From NCBI GenBank assembly GCA_003506895.1, contig DNXO01000026.1:21756-85755 (forward strand): 64,000 nt of DNA. Direction: 5' to 3'. Made by a program: the position numbers and the translations under genes. This document shows positions 41,790 to 49,863 of the stretch, in pieces. Under the pieces are notes generated by a model, which had not been told where the DNA came from, did not search any database, and saw only the letters and a program-made list of their open reading frames with translations. This stretch comes from Acetobacteraceae bacterium (GTDB taxonomy: Bacteria > Pseudomonadota > Alphaproteobacteria > Acetobacterales > Acetobacteraceae). Positions within the stretch are counted from its first letter, which is position 1, and each line of letters starts with the position of its first letter.

Positions 41790-43190
41790 TCAAACGACAA
41801 GTCGTGCGGCGGCTGCCCGGCTGTCAGCCGCTTCGGCCAGTGGCAATGACAGGATGGCGCGCAGGCCCGGCCGGTTGTCCTCCAGCCGCAGATTGCCCCC
41901 ATGCAACTGGGCAACCGCCTGTACCAGCGACAGGCCCAGCCCGGACCCCGGCGTGCTGCGGGCGGTTTCACCCCGGTAAAACCGATCGGTTGCGCGTTCC
42001 CGTTCGCTTAATGGAATACCCGGTCCCTGATCCTCCACCGCGACGAACACCATTGCCGAGACCGAGGCGGTCAGCCGCACCGTCCCACCATCGGGGGAGA
42101 ACTTGACGGCATTATCAACGAGATTGGCGATAGCCTGCTGGATCATCGCCTTGTCGCCATAAGCCGGCACGGCATCGGGCGCTTCCAGTCGAAGGACGAT
42201 GCCCCGTTCCTCGGCCACCGCGCCATAGAGATCGGCGACCTCGGCGAGCAATGGCGCGAGATCGAACTGAGCGAACGAGGACCGGCGAGAACCGGCCTCG
42301 ATCTCGGCGATGCGCAGCAGCGCCTGGAACACGCCGACGATCCCATCGAGATCTTGCGTGGCTCGTTCGATGGCCGCGCGCAGGTCGTCCGCACTCTCGG
42401 CATGCAGTGCGGCATCCTCCAGCCGCGTGCGGGCGCGGGTGATCGGCGTACGAAGGTCGTGGGCGATGGCATTGGACACCTGCCTTACGCCGTCCATCAA
42501 CCGCCCGATGCGGTCCAGCATGTCGTTGATCACCTCGGCGATCTGATCAAATTCGTCCCCCCGGCCGCTCAGCCGCACCCGCTGGGCGAAGTCGCCGCCG
42601 GCGATGGCGACCGAGGTCGCGGATATATTTGCCAGGGTTCGACGGAACAGGTTGCGGATGACCAGTGCCCCGATCGTCGCCAGAAGCAGAACGCCTCCCA
42701 CGGCCCATAGCAGCGCGTTGGTCAGCATCTTGCGGAGTTGCGACCGGACCTGGACGTCACGCCCGATCAACAAATGGAATCCGCCCGGCAAGTCGTAACG
42801 CTGCACGTTGGCCAGCGACTTCATCCCGGCACGCAAGATGGGAAGCTCATACCATGGGCCCGCCGCGCTAACCGCTGGGGGCCAACTGGCGAGGTTGCCG
42901 GCGATCCGCTTCATGCCCGGGTCCGTCAGCAGATAAATGGCGTCATCGTCAACATTCTGCGCCAATCGGTCCTCGATGGTGACCACGAGGCCGGGTAGGC
43001 CGCCATCGGTCCAGCGTTCAGAGAGCCCCTGGGCGTCGGCACTGATCGCCGCCTCCGTCTGCCGGTCCAGCAGGCCTGCCGTCGCCCACCATAAAAACAA
43101 CGCCAGGGCGGCGGCGCTGAACGCCAGCAGCAACGCATACACCGCGCCGAACCGAAATCCGGCGGACCGGAGCAGGCCGCGATCGATCAT
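41790..43190 (-). CDS. Sensor histidine kinase
   Basis: A 466-residue inner-membrane kinase. Two membrane segments (about residues 12-36 and 159-180) enclose a periplasmic sensor of about 120 residues. A HAMP linker (FRRTLANISATSVAIAGGDF) leads to the dimerisation motif NAIAHDLRTPITRAR with the phospho-acceptor His near residue 245, then the ATP-binding blocks NLVDNAVKFSPDGG, VEDQGPGIP and TPGSGLGLSLVQAV. Its partner regulator gene lies 149 nt upstream on the same strand. The signal is unknown; linkage to a DegQ protease suggests envelope stress. Confidence 0.93.
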   Translation of the reverse strand: MIDRGLLRSAGFRFGAVYALLLAFSAAALALFLWWATAGLLDRQTEAAISADAQGLSERWTDGGLPGLVVTIEDRLAQNVDDDAIYLLTDPGMKRIAGNLASWPPAVSAAGPWYELPILRAGMKSLANVQRYDLPGGFHLLIGRDVQVRSQLRKMLTNALLWAVGGVLLLATIGALVIRNLFRRTLANISATSVAIAGGDFAQRVRLSGRGDEFDQIAEVINDMLDRIGRLMDGVRQVSNAIAHDLRTPITRARTRLEDAALHAESADDLRAAIERATQDLDGIVGVFQALLRIAEIEAGSRRSSFAQFDLAPLLAEVADLYGAVAEERGIVLRLEAPDAVPAYGDKAMIQQAIANLVDNAVKFSPDGGTVRLTASVSAMVFVAVEDQGPGIPLSERERATDRFYRGETARSTPGSGLGLSLVQAVAQLHGGNLRLEDNRPGLRAILSLPLAEAADSRAAAARLVV

Positions 43191-43339
43191 AGTCCTGTCA
43201 CCCGCGTCGCTCGCCCCCAATACGTCTTGGCCCGGCGTGTCGGCGCCACCTATACCAGCATACCGCCGTGATAGATGGCGCCGACGCGCCGGGCTAAGAC
43301 AATAAGAAGATCGTCCGTGACCGTCCGCTGTTAACGATA

Positions 43340-44023
43340 CTAGGGCTGTTCCGCTCGCAACATGTAGCCTGCATTACGAACGGTATGGATCAGCCCGGTT
43401 GGAAACGGTTTGTCCACCTTCTGCCGCAGCCGGGAGACATGCACGTCGATGACGTTGGTCTGTGGGTCGAAATGGTAATCCCACACGCCCTCAAGCAGCA
43501 TGGTCCGGGTCACGACCTGGCCGGCATAGCGCATCAGGTATTCCAGCAACCGGAACTCGCGTGGCTGCAGATCGATCTTCTGCCCGCCGCGCTTCACCTG
43601 CCGCGACAGCAGATCCAGCTCCAGATCCTCCACCACCAGTTTCGTGACCGGTCCCTCGCCCTTGCCGCGGCGATTCAATGCCTCGACGCGCGCCAGCAGT
43701 TCGGCGAAGGCAAACGGCTTGGTCAGATAGTCGTCGCTGCCGGCTTTCAAACCTTTCACCCGGTCATCGACCTCGGCCATCGCCGACAGGATCAGCACAG
43801 GGACGGCGTTCTTCTGGCTGCGCAGGGTTTCCAGGATTTTCAGCCCGTCGATCCCGCCTGGCAACATACGGTCCAGGATGACCGCATCGAAGGTTTCACT
43901 GGCCGCCATGAACAGTCCGTCACGGCCGTTGTCCGCGTGCTCCACCACATGTCCGGCCTCGCGCAGGCCTCGCACAACGAAACCGGCGACGTCCTTGTCG
44001 TCCTCGACAAGCAGGATGCGCAT
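43340..44023 (-). CDS. OmpR/PhoB-type response regulator
   Basis: A 227-residue transcription regulator. The receiver starts MRILLVEDDKDVAGF with the acidic pocket; Asp51 in FDAVILDRMLPGG is the phosphorylation site, and ILSAMAEVDDRVKGLKAGSD completes the switch. The C-terminal winged helix contains QPREFRLLEYLMRYAGQVVT and NVIDVHVSRLRQKVDKPF. The start at 44023 is the conserved MRILLVEDD; an upstream ATG adds 12 residues. It precedes its cognate kinase, and a 65-nt repeat lies between it and the DegQ gene. Confidence 0.95.
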   Translation of the reverse strand: MRILLVEDDKDVAGFVVRGLREAGHVVEHADNGRDGLFMAASETFDAVILDRMLPGGIDGLKILETLRSQKNAVPVLILSAMAEVDDRVKGLKAGSDDYLTKPFAFAELLARVEALNRRGKGEGPVTKLVVEDLELDLLSRQVKRGGQKIDLQPREFRLLEYLMRYAGQVVTRTMLLEGVWDYHFDPQTNVIDVHVSRLRQKVDKPFPTGLIHTVRNAGYMLRAEQP

Positions 44024-44061
44024 CTTAATTCTCCTCTTATCTGTCCAGCCGAACCGCACCC

Positions 44062-44126
44062 TAGAGCGTGATCCGCCGAGGTGGAATCACCGAAGCGATG
44101 AATTACGCGATTAAACAAAGTGTTAG
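44062..44126 (+). repeat. 65-nt dispersed repeat, copy B
   Basis: This copy begins TAGAGCGTGATCCG and ends CGCGATTAAACAAAGTGTTAG. Ends match copy A (6637-6701) at 8/8 and 20/21 positions at equal total length. The interior contains an imperfect dyad (GTGATCC with GGAATCAC). It lies between the response regulator and protease genes. Short elements with a TAGAGC start and a TTAGAG-like end are frequent in alphaproteobacteria as I recall. Confidence 0.65.
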
Positions 44127-44161
44127 AGTGGTTCCAAAAACCAGGGCAAGTGGATACCGCA

Positions 44162-45262
44162 CTAACCCGCCGCCTGTTCGCTCGGCCGGCGGCCGACATT
44201 CACCGGAATGTCCATCTCTCGTCCTTGCCGCCGCACTGTCACCCGGACGCTGTTGCCCGGCGGCACCACGGCCACCGCCCGGATCAGCCCGCGCGAGCTT
44301 TCGATCTTATCCCCATTGATCGCCATAACCACGTCGCCCGTCCGGATACCAGCCTTGGCCGCCGGCCCGGTGCGATCAATATTGGCGATCGTCACGCCGG
44401 TATCCCGATCATCGACGGAGACACCCAGCCAACCGCGTTCAATAGAGCCCCTGCTTAAAAGCTGAGCAACCGTGCGGCTGACCGCCTCGCTTGGGATCGC
44501 GAAACCAATGCCGACCGAAGCCCCGGTGGGCGAGACGATCACCGAACTGACGCCGATGACCTGACCGTCCATGTTGAACACCGGACCACCGGAATTGCCC
44601 GGATTGATCGGCGCATCCAACTGCAGGAAGTTGTCGAACGGCCCGGAACCCAGATCGCGGCCCTCCGCCGAGATGATCCCGACCGAAACCGACCCGCCCA
44701 GGCCGAACGGATTGCCCGCGGCCAGAATCCAGTCCCCGACCTCGGCCCGCCGCGAGTCGCCCCAGGTGACGCTGGGCAGCGGTTCGTCGCTCTGCACCTT
44801 GATGACCGCGACGTCGGTCAGTTCATCCCGGCCGATCACTTTCGCAGCCAACTGGCGACCGTCGGTCAACGATACGACAATCTTGTCGGCATGATCGACC
44901 ACATGGTTGTTGGTGACGATGATTCCGGTGGGATCGATGATGAAACCCGATCCGGCCCCCGCCACCTGCTCCCGCTTATTGCCGAACCGGCGGCGAAACT
45001 CGCGGCCCAATGGCGTATCGCGAAGTTCCGGCGGGATTTCACTCAGCACATCGCTGCCCGACACCGTCTCGGTGATGGCGATATTCACCACCGACGGCAG
45101 CACTTTCTTGACGAGGGGCGACAGGCTCTCTGGCGCGCCGCGGGCGACGGCCGGCTGCGGTGAACAGGCGCTGGCCAGCAGCGCGACGCTCAACACGAGA
45201 GATTGCGAAAACCGCTGCCAGGACGGCGGATTCGGCCGGGTCGACGATAGGGCGGCTGGCAT
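44162..45262 (-). CDS. degQ: DegQ/DegS-like serine protease, probable lipoprotein
   Basis: A 366-residue periplasmic HtrA protease. The N-terminal LVLSVALLASAC gives a plausible lipobox with Cys33, so it may be anchored in a membrane. The catalytic triad is His120 (VTNNHVVDHAD), Asp150 (RDELTDVAVIKV) and Ser224 (NPGNSGGPVF). There is only one PDZ domain (about 265-350, GWLGVSVDDRDTG), like DegS. The start at 45262 gives a proper signal; an upstream ATG adds 40 residues. It precedes a two-component system on the same strand and follows hrpB. Confidence 0.9.
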   Translation of the reverse strand: MPAALSSTRPNPPSWQRFSQSLVLSVALLASACSPQPAVARGAPESLSPLVKKVLPSVVNIAITETVSGSDVLSEIPPELRDTPLGREFRRRFGNKREQVAGAGSGFIIDPTGIIVTNNHVVDHADKIVVSLTDGRQLAAKVIGRDELTDVAVIKVQSDEPLPSVTWGDSRRAEVGDWILAAGNPFGLGGSVSVGIISAEGRDLGSGPFDNFLQLDAPINPGNSGGPVFNMDGQVIGVSSVIVSPTGASVGIGFAIPSEAVSRTVAQLLSRGSIERGWLGVSVDDRDTGVTIANIDRTGPAAKAGIRTGDVVMAINGDKIESSRGLIRAVAVVPPGNSVRVTVRRQGREMDIPVNVGRRPSEQAAG

Positions 45263-45345
45263 GGTCAGGAAGCACTCTCCAACGAGTCGGCGCACATCAG
45301 GTAGCAGATGGCATGGGAGCAGGGCTGTAACAAGAATCCCCCGGA

Positions 45346-47808
45346 TCAGTTTTCTGAGGGATTTGCACCATCTTCGGGCCAACGATGCCTGGGATAGCGT
45401 CCCCGCATATCGCGGCGAGCGTCAGCCCAGGCGCCTTTCCAGAACCCGCCCAGGTCCGCGGTGACCGCGATCGGGCGTCCGGCAGGCGACAAAAGCGCCA
45501 GGCGGAGGGGAATTCTACCCCCGGCGAGTAGCGGCGTCGTTGCCAGCCCGTAAAACGCCTGCGCCTTCGCCGACGCCAGGGGCGGCGATTCAGCATAGTC
45601 GATGGGGGCCCGGCCCGCCGGTAATCCCACATGGGTCGGCAGTTCACGATCCAGCCTCGCCGCAAGCTCCCAAGGCATCATGCCGCGCAGGATTGCATGC
45701 ATATCCAGCGCCTCGACGTCCCCCAGGCGCGTCATTCCGGCGAGGTATGGCGTCAGCCACGCTTGAACGTCGCCTTTCAACGCCGTATCGCCCAGGTCCG
45801 GCCAGCCGTTCTCTGGTTCGATCCCGCGCATCAGCGCGACACGCGCCTGAAGCTGCCGCGTCGCATCGGTCCAGGTCAGTGGCCGCAAATCCCGCGCGGC
45901 AATGGCGTTGGCCAAAGCCTCCGCCATTTGGGCGGGATCGCCTGGTTCGGTGCGATCCGACAGGATCAGCGCCCCTAGCCGCCGGCGGCGACGCACCAGC
46001 ACCGTCCCCGCTGTCGAATCGAACCCTGCCTCAACCTGCTCCGTGACCCGAGCGGCCAGCGCGGGCGGGAGCGCGTCGGGATCGAGCGGTGCCCCGAGCC
46101 GAATGCGGGAGGCGGCTTTCAGTTCAAGCGACGCGGCGACCAGCAAACCGGCCTTGGCGAGCGGGTCGGTAACCGGCAATCGCGCGCTGCCGCCGCCCGA
46201 GAGACGGAAAGATCCCGGTTCGCCGCGGCGCTGCGCGATCCGATCCGGAAACGCCGCGGCAAGCAACGGCCCGGGCTCACCATCGGCCTCGGTGTTACGC
46301 GGAACCCGCATCCGGCGGCGGTATTGGTCGGCGGTTTGGCGAATGCGGTGCAGCGCGCCCCGGTCCATATTGGGGTCGCCCCACGAGTCGCGGCCGGCGA
46401 TGGCACTGATGCGAACACCGATGTCCGCCGGTGCCTCCTGGCCACGCATCGGATCGCGTTCTTCCAGCAGCGCCGCGAGGTCCGCCGCCAGCGCCGCCTG
46501 GCCCGGATTGGCCGCCGCCAGCATCATCGCCGCCAGCCGGGGGTGGGATCCGATCCGCACCATATCGCGGCCGGATTCGGTGATCCGATCCGCCAAGTCC
46601 AGGGCACCCAACGCCTTCAGCAGCCCGGCGGCAGCGGCCAGCGCACCGGCCGGCGGCTTATCCTGAAACGCCAGTTCGGCGGGCGGCGTGCCCCAGGCGG
46701 CACAATCCAGCACCAGGCCGGACAGTTCGGCCTCCAGGATTTCGGGCCGGTCGAACGCCGGCAGGCCGCGATGCAGCGCCGGCGACCATACCCGGATCGC
46801 CGTTCCGGGCGCCTCCCGCCCCGCGCGGCCGGCGCGCTGATCCGCCGCCGCACGCGAAATCCGGACTGTCGTCAACCGCGTCAGGCCCGTCGCCGCATCC
46901 AGCCGCGGCGTTCGCCGCCAACCGCCATCGACGACGATCCGAACACCCGGCACTGTCAGGGAAGTCTCCGCTATCGAGGTCGCCAGCACGACACGCCGCG
47001 TCTCGGCCGGACGCAGTGCCCGGTCCTGTTCAGCCGGCGGCAGTTCGCCATGCAGCGGCAGTACCAGCGCCCCGCATCCGTCCAACGCCGACTGGGTACG
47101 GCGGATTTCCGCCATGCCCGGCAGGAAGGCGAGAATGTCTCCCTCGTGCTTCGCCAGCGCCGCCCGGATCGCGCGGGCGACCGCGTCGGGAAGTTCGCGG
47201 ATATGGCCGATGTCGCGCGGCTGGTGCTCGACCGCCACCGGATACATGCGGCCGGCGCTTTCTATGACGTCGGCGTCCATCAGTCCGGACAGTCGGGCGC
47301 CATCGGCGGTGGCCGACATCGCCAGCAGCCGCAGGTCCGGCCGCAGTTGGCGTTGCAGGTCGAGGCAGAGTGCCAGCCCAAGATCGGATTCCAGCGAGCG
47401 CTCATGGATTTCGTCCAGGATCACCGCCGCGACGCCATCCAGACCGGGATCGGCTTGCAGACGACGGAGCAACAGGCCCTCGGTGATCACCTCGACCCGG
47501 GTTTCGGCCGATCCCGCGCCGTCGAGCCGGGTTCGATAGCCAATGGTCTGCCCCACGGGCTGTCCGATCAGCGATGCCATTCGCGTCGCGGCCGCTCGGG
47601 TCGCCAGACGCCGGGGTTCCAGCATCACGATGCGCCCATCCGCGCGCCAGGGGGCGTCCAGCAGCGCCAGCGGAACCAGCGTCGTCTTGCCCGCCCCCGG
47701 TGGAGCGACGAGCACGGCATTCCGGCCCGCATTCAAGGCGGCAAGCAACGCGGGGAAAGCATCGGTGACGGGGAGATCAAGCACGGTGAGCGGCTGATAC
47801 ACTGCCAA
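45346..47808 (-). CDS. hrpB: ATP-dependent RNA helicase HrpB
   Basis: An 820-residue DEAH-family helicase. Motif I is APPGAGKTTLVPLAL, motif II VILDEIHERSLESDL (DEIH), motif III MSATADGARLSG and motif VI DQRAGRAGREAPG, in the usual order. The C-terminal HrpB-specific region ends PWELAARLDRELPTHVGLP followed by SPAGRPIAVTADLGGFW. Length fits HrpB (about 820). Its cellular role is not well defined in any species. The degQ gene begins 83 nt downstream on the same strand. Confidence 0.95.
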   Translation of the reverse strand: MAVYQPLTVLDLPVTDAFPALLAALNAGRNAVLVAPPGAGKTTLVPLALLDAPWRADGRIVMLEPRRLATRAAATRMASLIGQPVGQTIGYRTRLDGAGSAETRVEVITEGLLLRRLQADPGLDGVAAVILDEIHERSLESDLGLALCLDLQRQLRPDLRLLAMSATADGARLSGLMDADVIESAGRMYPVAVEHQPRDIGHIRELPDAVARAIRAALAKHEGDILAFLPGMAEIRRTQSALDGCGALVLPLHGELPPAEQDRALRPAETRRVVLATSIAETSLTVPGVRIVVDGGWRRTPRLDAATGLTRLTTVRISRAAADQRAGRAGREAPGTAIRVWSPALHRGLPAFDRPEILEAELSGLVLDCAAWGTPPAELAFQDKPPAGALAAAAGLLKALGALDLADRITESGRDMVRIGSHPRLAAMMLAAANPGQAALAADLAALLEERDPMRGQEAPADIGVRISAIAGRDSWGDPNMDRGALHRIRQTADQYRRRMRVPRNTEADGEPGPLLAAAFPDRIAQRRGEPGSFRLSGGGSARLPVTDPLAKAGLLVAASLELKAASRIRLGAPLDPDALPPALAARVTEQVEAGFDSTAGTVLVRRRRRLGALILSDRTEPGDPAQMAEALANAIAARDLRPLTWTDATRQLQARVALMRGIEPENGWPDLGDTALKGDVQAWLTPYLAGMTRLGDVEALDMHAILRGMMPWELAARLDRELPTHVGLPAGRAPIDYAESPPLASAKAQAFYGLATTPLLAGGRIPLRLALLSPAGRPIAVTADLGGFWKGAWADARRDMRGRYPRHRWPEDGANPSEN

Positions 47809-47872
47809 ACCGGCGACCGCTATTCGTTATCCCTCAACCGGAATGCGGCGGCCGCTTCCGGTGGACCGAATC

Positions 47873-47899
47873 AAAAAACCGCCCAGACCGAAGGGCGGT
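47873..47899 (-). terminator. Intrinsic terminator of the porin gene
   Basis: Read on the minus strand, ACCGCCC (47893-47899) and GGGCGGT (47878-47884) form a 7-bp stem around TTCGGTCT, followed directly by TTTTTT. This is a textbook factor-independent terminator 47 nt after the porin stop. A second, stronger hairpin (47905-47936) precedes it. Confidence 0.85.
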
Positions 47900-47904
47900 C
47901 AGAC

Positions 47905-47936
47905 CAGGCTCGGCGGTTGATCAGCCGCCGAGCCTG
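47905..47936 (-). other. 12-bp hairpin between porin stop and terminator
   Basis: CAGGCTCGGCGG (47905-47916) and CCGCCGAGCCTG (47925-47936) pair perfectly around an 8-nt loop, 9 nt after the porin stop. It has no T-tract itself and may protect the porin mRNA 3' end or assist termination. Confidence 0.6.
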
Positions 47937-47945
47937 ACCATCGGC

Positions 47946-49601
47946 TTATTGGAACGGCAAGTAGCGAACGCTGAACAGGAACATGTTCTCGTTCGTCGAG
48001 GGTGACAGCGTGCTGCCCTTGGTTGCCCCAACGCCCTGGAAGGCATTGCGGTTGATATACTCGTACTGGACGCCGGCCTGGACCGTGCCATAGGACGACT
48101 TCACAATGCGCCACCAGCCACCAACCGTGCCCTCGACGAGGCCCGAGGTAGCGGCAGCGCAAGAGTACATCTCGACCTGACAGCCGGAAAGGTTCGTGTT
48201 CGGGTTGCCGTAAATGCCCTTGCTAGCCACGCCTTCCGCGCCGCCATAGGCGTAGATATCGACCGCGGGGATCGGATGTCCGACCAATCCGCCCATGATG
48301 GAGTATTCAGAGAGCGGTTCGATCTTGCCCGCTGGGGAGAACGTCGCGTCGGCGAGCTGTCCACTCGCGTAACGGCCAACGCCCTGACCGATCAGACCGC
48401 TGACCTGGAAGTCCAGCATCTTCGGGATTAGCGGCAGGATCATACCGCCACCGATACCCTCGCCCGTCGTCTGGTAGCTTTTGCCGGTGCCGCTGGAGGC
48501 GAACGAAACCCGCCCGCCCATGAAGCGCAGCAGTCCATAGAGTTCGTAGTGGCCCCAGCCCGGATCGGCCGCGATCTTGGCGATGATGTCCGGCGCATAG
48601 TTGTCACTGTAAGACTGGATCGAATTGACGTTCGGTCCGCCGCACTGCGTGTATCCGAGCGTGCCGCCGCCAACCGCCGTGGCGGACTGCGCACCGGTCA
48701 GGCAGTTTGGCCCTGCCCCGCTGCCAAACGTCGTCTGCGGGCTTTCAATCGACAGGCCCGCCCACAGCTTTTGGTTGTAGAAATCCTTCGCGATCCGGAT
48801 TTCCGCCTGGCGCGCCCAGTCGAAACCGACGACGTACTGTGCATCAATCGTCAGCGGCACATTTTCCTGTCGTGGTGTCAGACCGGTCTTGTACATGGTC
48901 GCAAGGCTCCACGCCTGACCACCAAGGACGTGCAAGCCCAGGTCGGTGTTATCGTAGTTGCCCCAGAACTGGCGCATGCGCAGCGTGTAGCTGTTGCTCT
49001 CGGTCGAGTTCGACGAAGTGCCCGCGCTCAGGAAGTCCGTCTCAAGGTAGCCGGTCAGCTTCTGTGCGGCGTCGAGTTGTCCTTCCGTCAGCAAGGAGAA
49101 CCGGCTCTGCTGCGCGGTAAGACGGGCTTCAGGGATATGATAGTTCGGGCTGTTGGCGAATGGGATGCCGCCAAAGCTGGAGGCGATGCCCGCCGCCTGG
49201 TTGCGCGAGCGGGTGACACCTTCCGCCGCCGCGAAGCCACCCAGCGTGACGGTCATCGCGCCGACGCGGAACGCGCCCTGCGGCAATGGCGGGCCGGACG
49301 GCGCCGCGGGGGCCGCAACCGGCTGGGCTACCGGCGCTGCCGCGACCTGCGCGGCCTGAGCCGAAGCGGCAGCAGCTTGCTCCTGCGCGGCCTTGGCTTG
49401 CTTTTGCGCCGCGGCCAGTGCGCGATCGCGTGATACCAGATCAGCCTTCACCTGACCCAGTTGAGACTGCAGTGCCTTGATCTGCTGCTCGATCGACTGA
49501 ATCTGGGAGTCGGTCTGGGCCACGGCCGGGTGGGCGAGCAAGAGGGCACCCAGCGCCGCGCCGCACAGAAGTGAGTAGGTAGAAAGGTTAAATTTATGCA
49601 T
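47946..49601 (-). CDS. Outer-membrane porin with N-terminal coiled coil
   Basis: A 551-residue outer-membrane channel. The signal peptide (LLCGAALGALLLAHPAVAQ, cleavage near residue 28) is followed by a coiled coil (SIEQQIKALQSQLGQVKADL, from about 34 to 75), an Ala/Pro-rich linker, and a beta-barrel from about 125 onward with alternating aromatic strands. It ends FSVRYLPFQ, close to the usual terminal aromatic signature. The layout (coiled coil, linker, barrel) resembles porins tethered to peptidoglycan. ATG at 49601 has GAGGAA 6 nt upstream. It ends at a tandem hairpin/terminator. Confidence 0.87.
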   Translation of the reverse strand: MHKFNLSTYSLLCGAALGALLLAHPAVAQTDSQIQSIEQQIKALQSQLGQVKADLVSRDRALAAAQKQAKAAQEQAAAASAQAAQVAAAPVAQPVAAPAAPSGPPLPQGAFRVGAMTVTLGGFAAAEGVTRSRNQAAGIASSFGGIPFANSPNYHIPEARLTAQQSRFSLLTEGQLDAAQKLTGYLETDFLSAGTSSNSTESNSYTLRMRQFWGNYDNTDLGLHVLGGQAWSLATMYKTGLTPRQENVPLTIDAQYVVGFDWARQAEIRIAKDFYNQKLWAGLSIESPQTTFGSGAGPNCLTGAQSATAVGGGTLGYTQCGGPNVNSIQSYSDNYAPDIIAKIAADPGWGHYELYGLLRFMGGRVSFASSGTGKSYQTTGEGIGGGMILPLIPKMLDFQVSGLIGQGVGRYASGQLADATFSPAGKIEPLSEYSIMGGLVGHPIPAVDIYAYGGAEGVASKGIYGNPNTNLSGCQVEMYSCAAATSGLVEGTVGGWWRIVKSSYGTVQAGVQYEYINRNAFQGVGATKGSTLSPSTNENMFLFSVRYLPFQ

Positions 49602-49863
49602 CGATTCCTCGACCGAAGATGACAACTGCCGTTGCGGCCGGCGGGAACCTAGGCGCAGCCCGAAAAGGGGTCCGCGCTGGTTTGATGACATTTTTCTAAG
49701 TATTCATTTAATTTTGGAACGATATTATTCATAATCCGATGGGAAAATGACGCGGCTCTTTCCCACCCACGCTCGATCCGACCAAGATCGGCGGCTGCGC
49801 CCTCCGGATGGCGCTTCGCCTGAACCCGCGCCATAATGCCGGCCAGCACAGCCCAGGCCGACC
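49602..49863. promoter_or_regulatory. Divergent intergenic region, porin/nadE promoters
   Basis: This 262-nt region contains no gene. Around 49690-49745 it becomes markedly AT-rich (TTTTTCTAAGTATTCATTTA) compared with its surroundings. That would suit a strong minus-strand porin promoter, but I cannot pick -35/-10 boxes with confidence. Confidence 0.4.

Noticed and set aside
46324..47937. A 537-residue plus-strand frame opposite hrpB
   Set aside because: Arg/Gln-rich shadow frame; hrpB is complete on the other strand.
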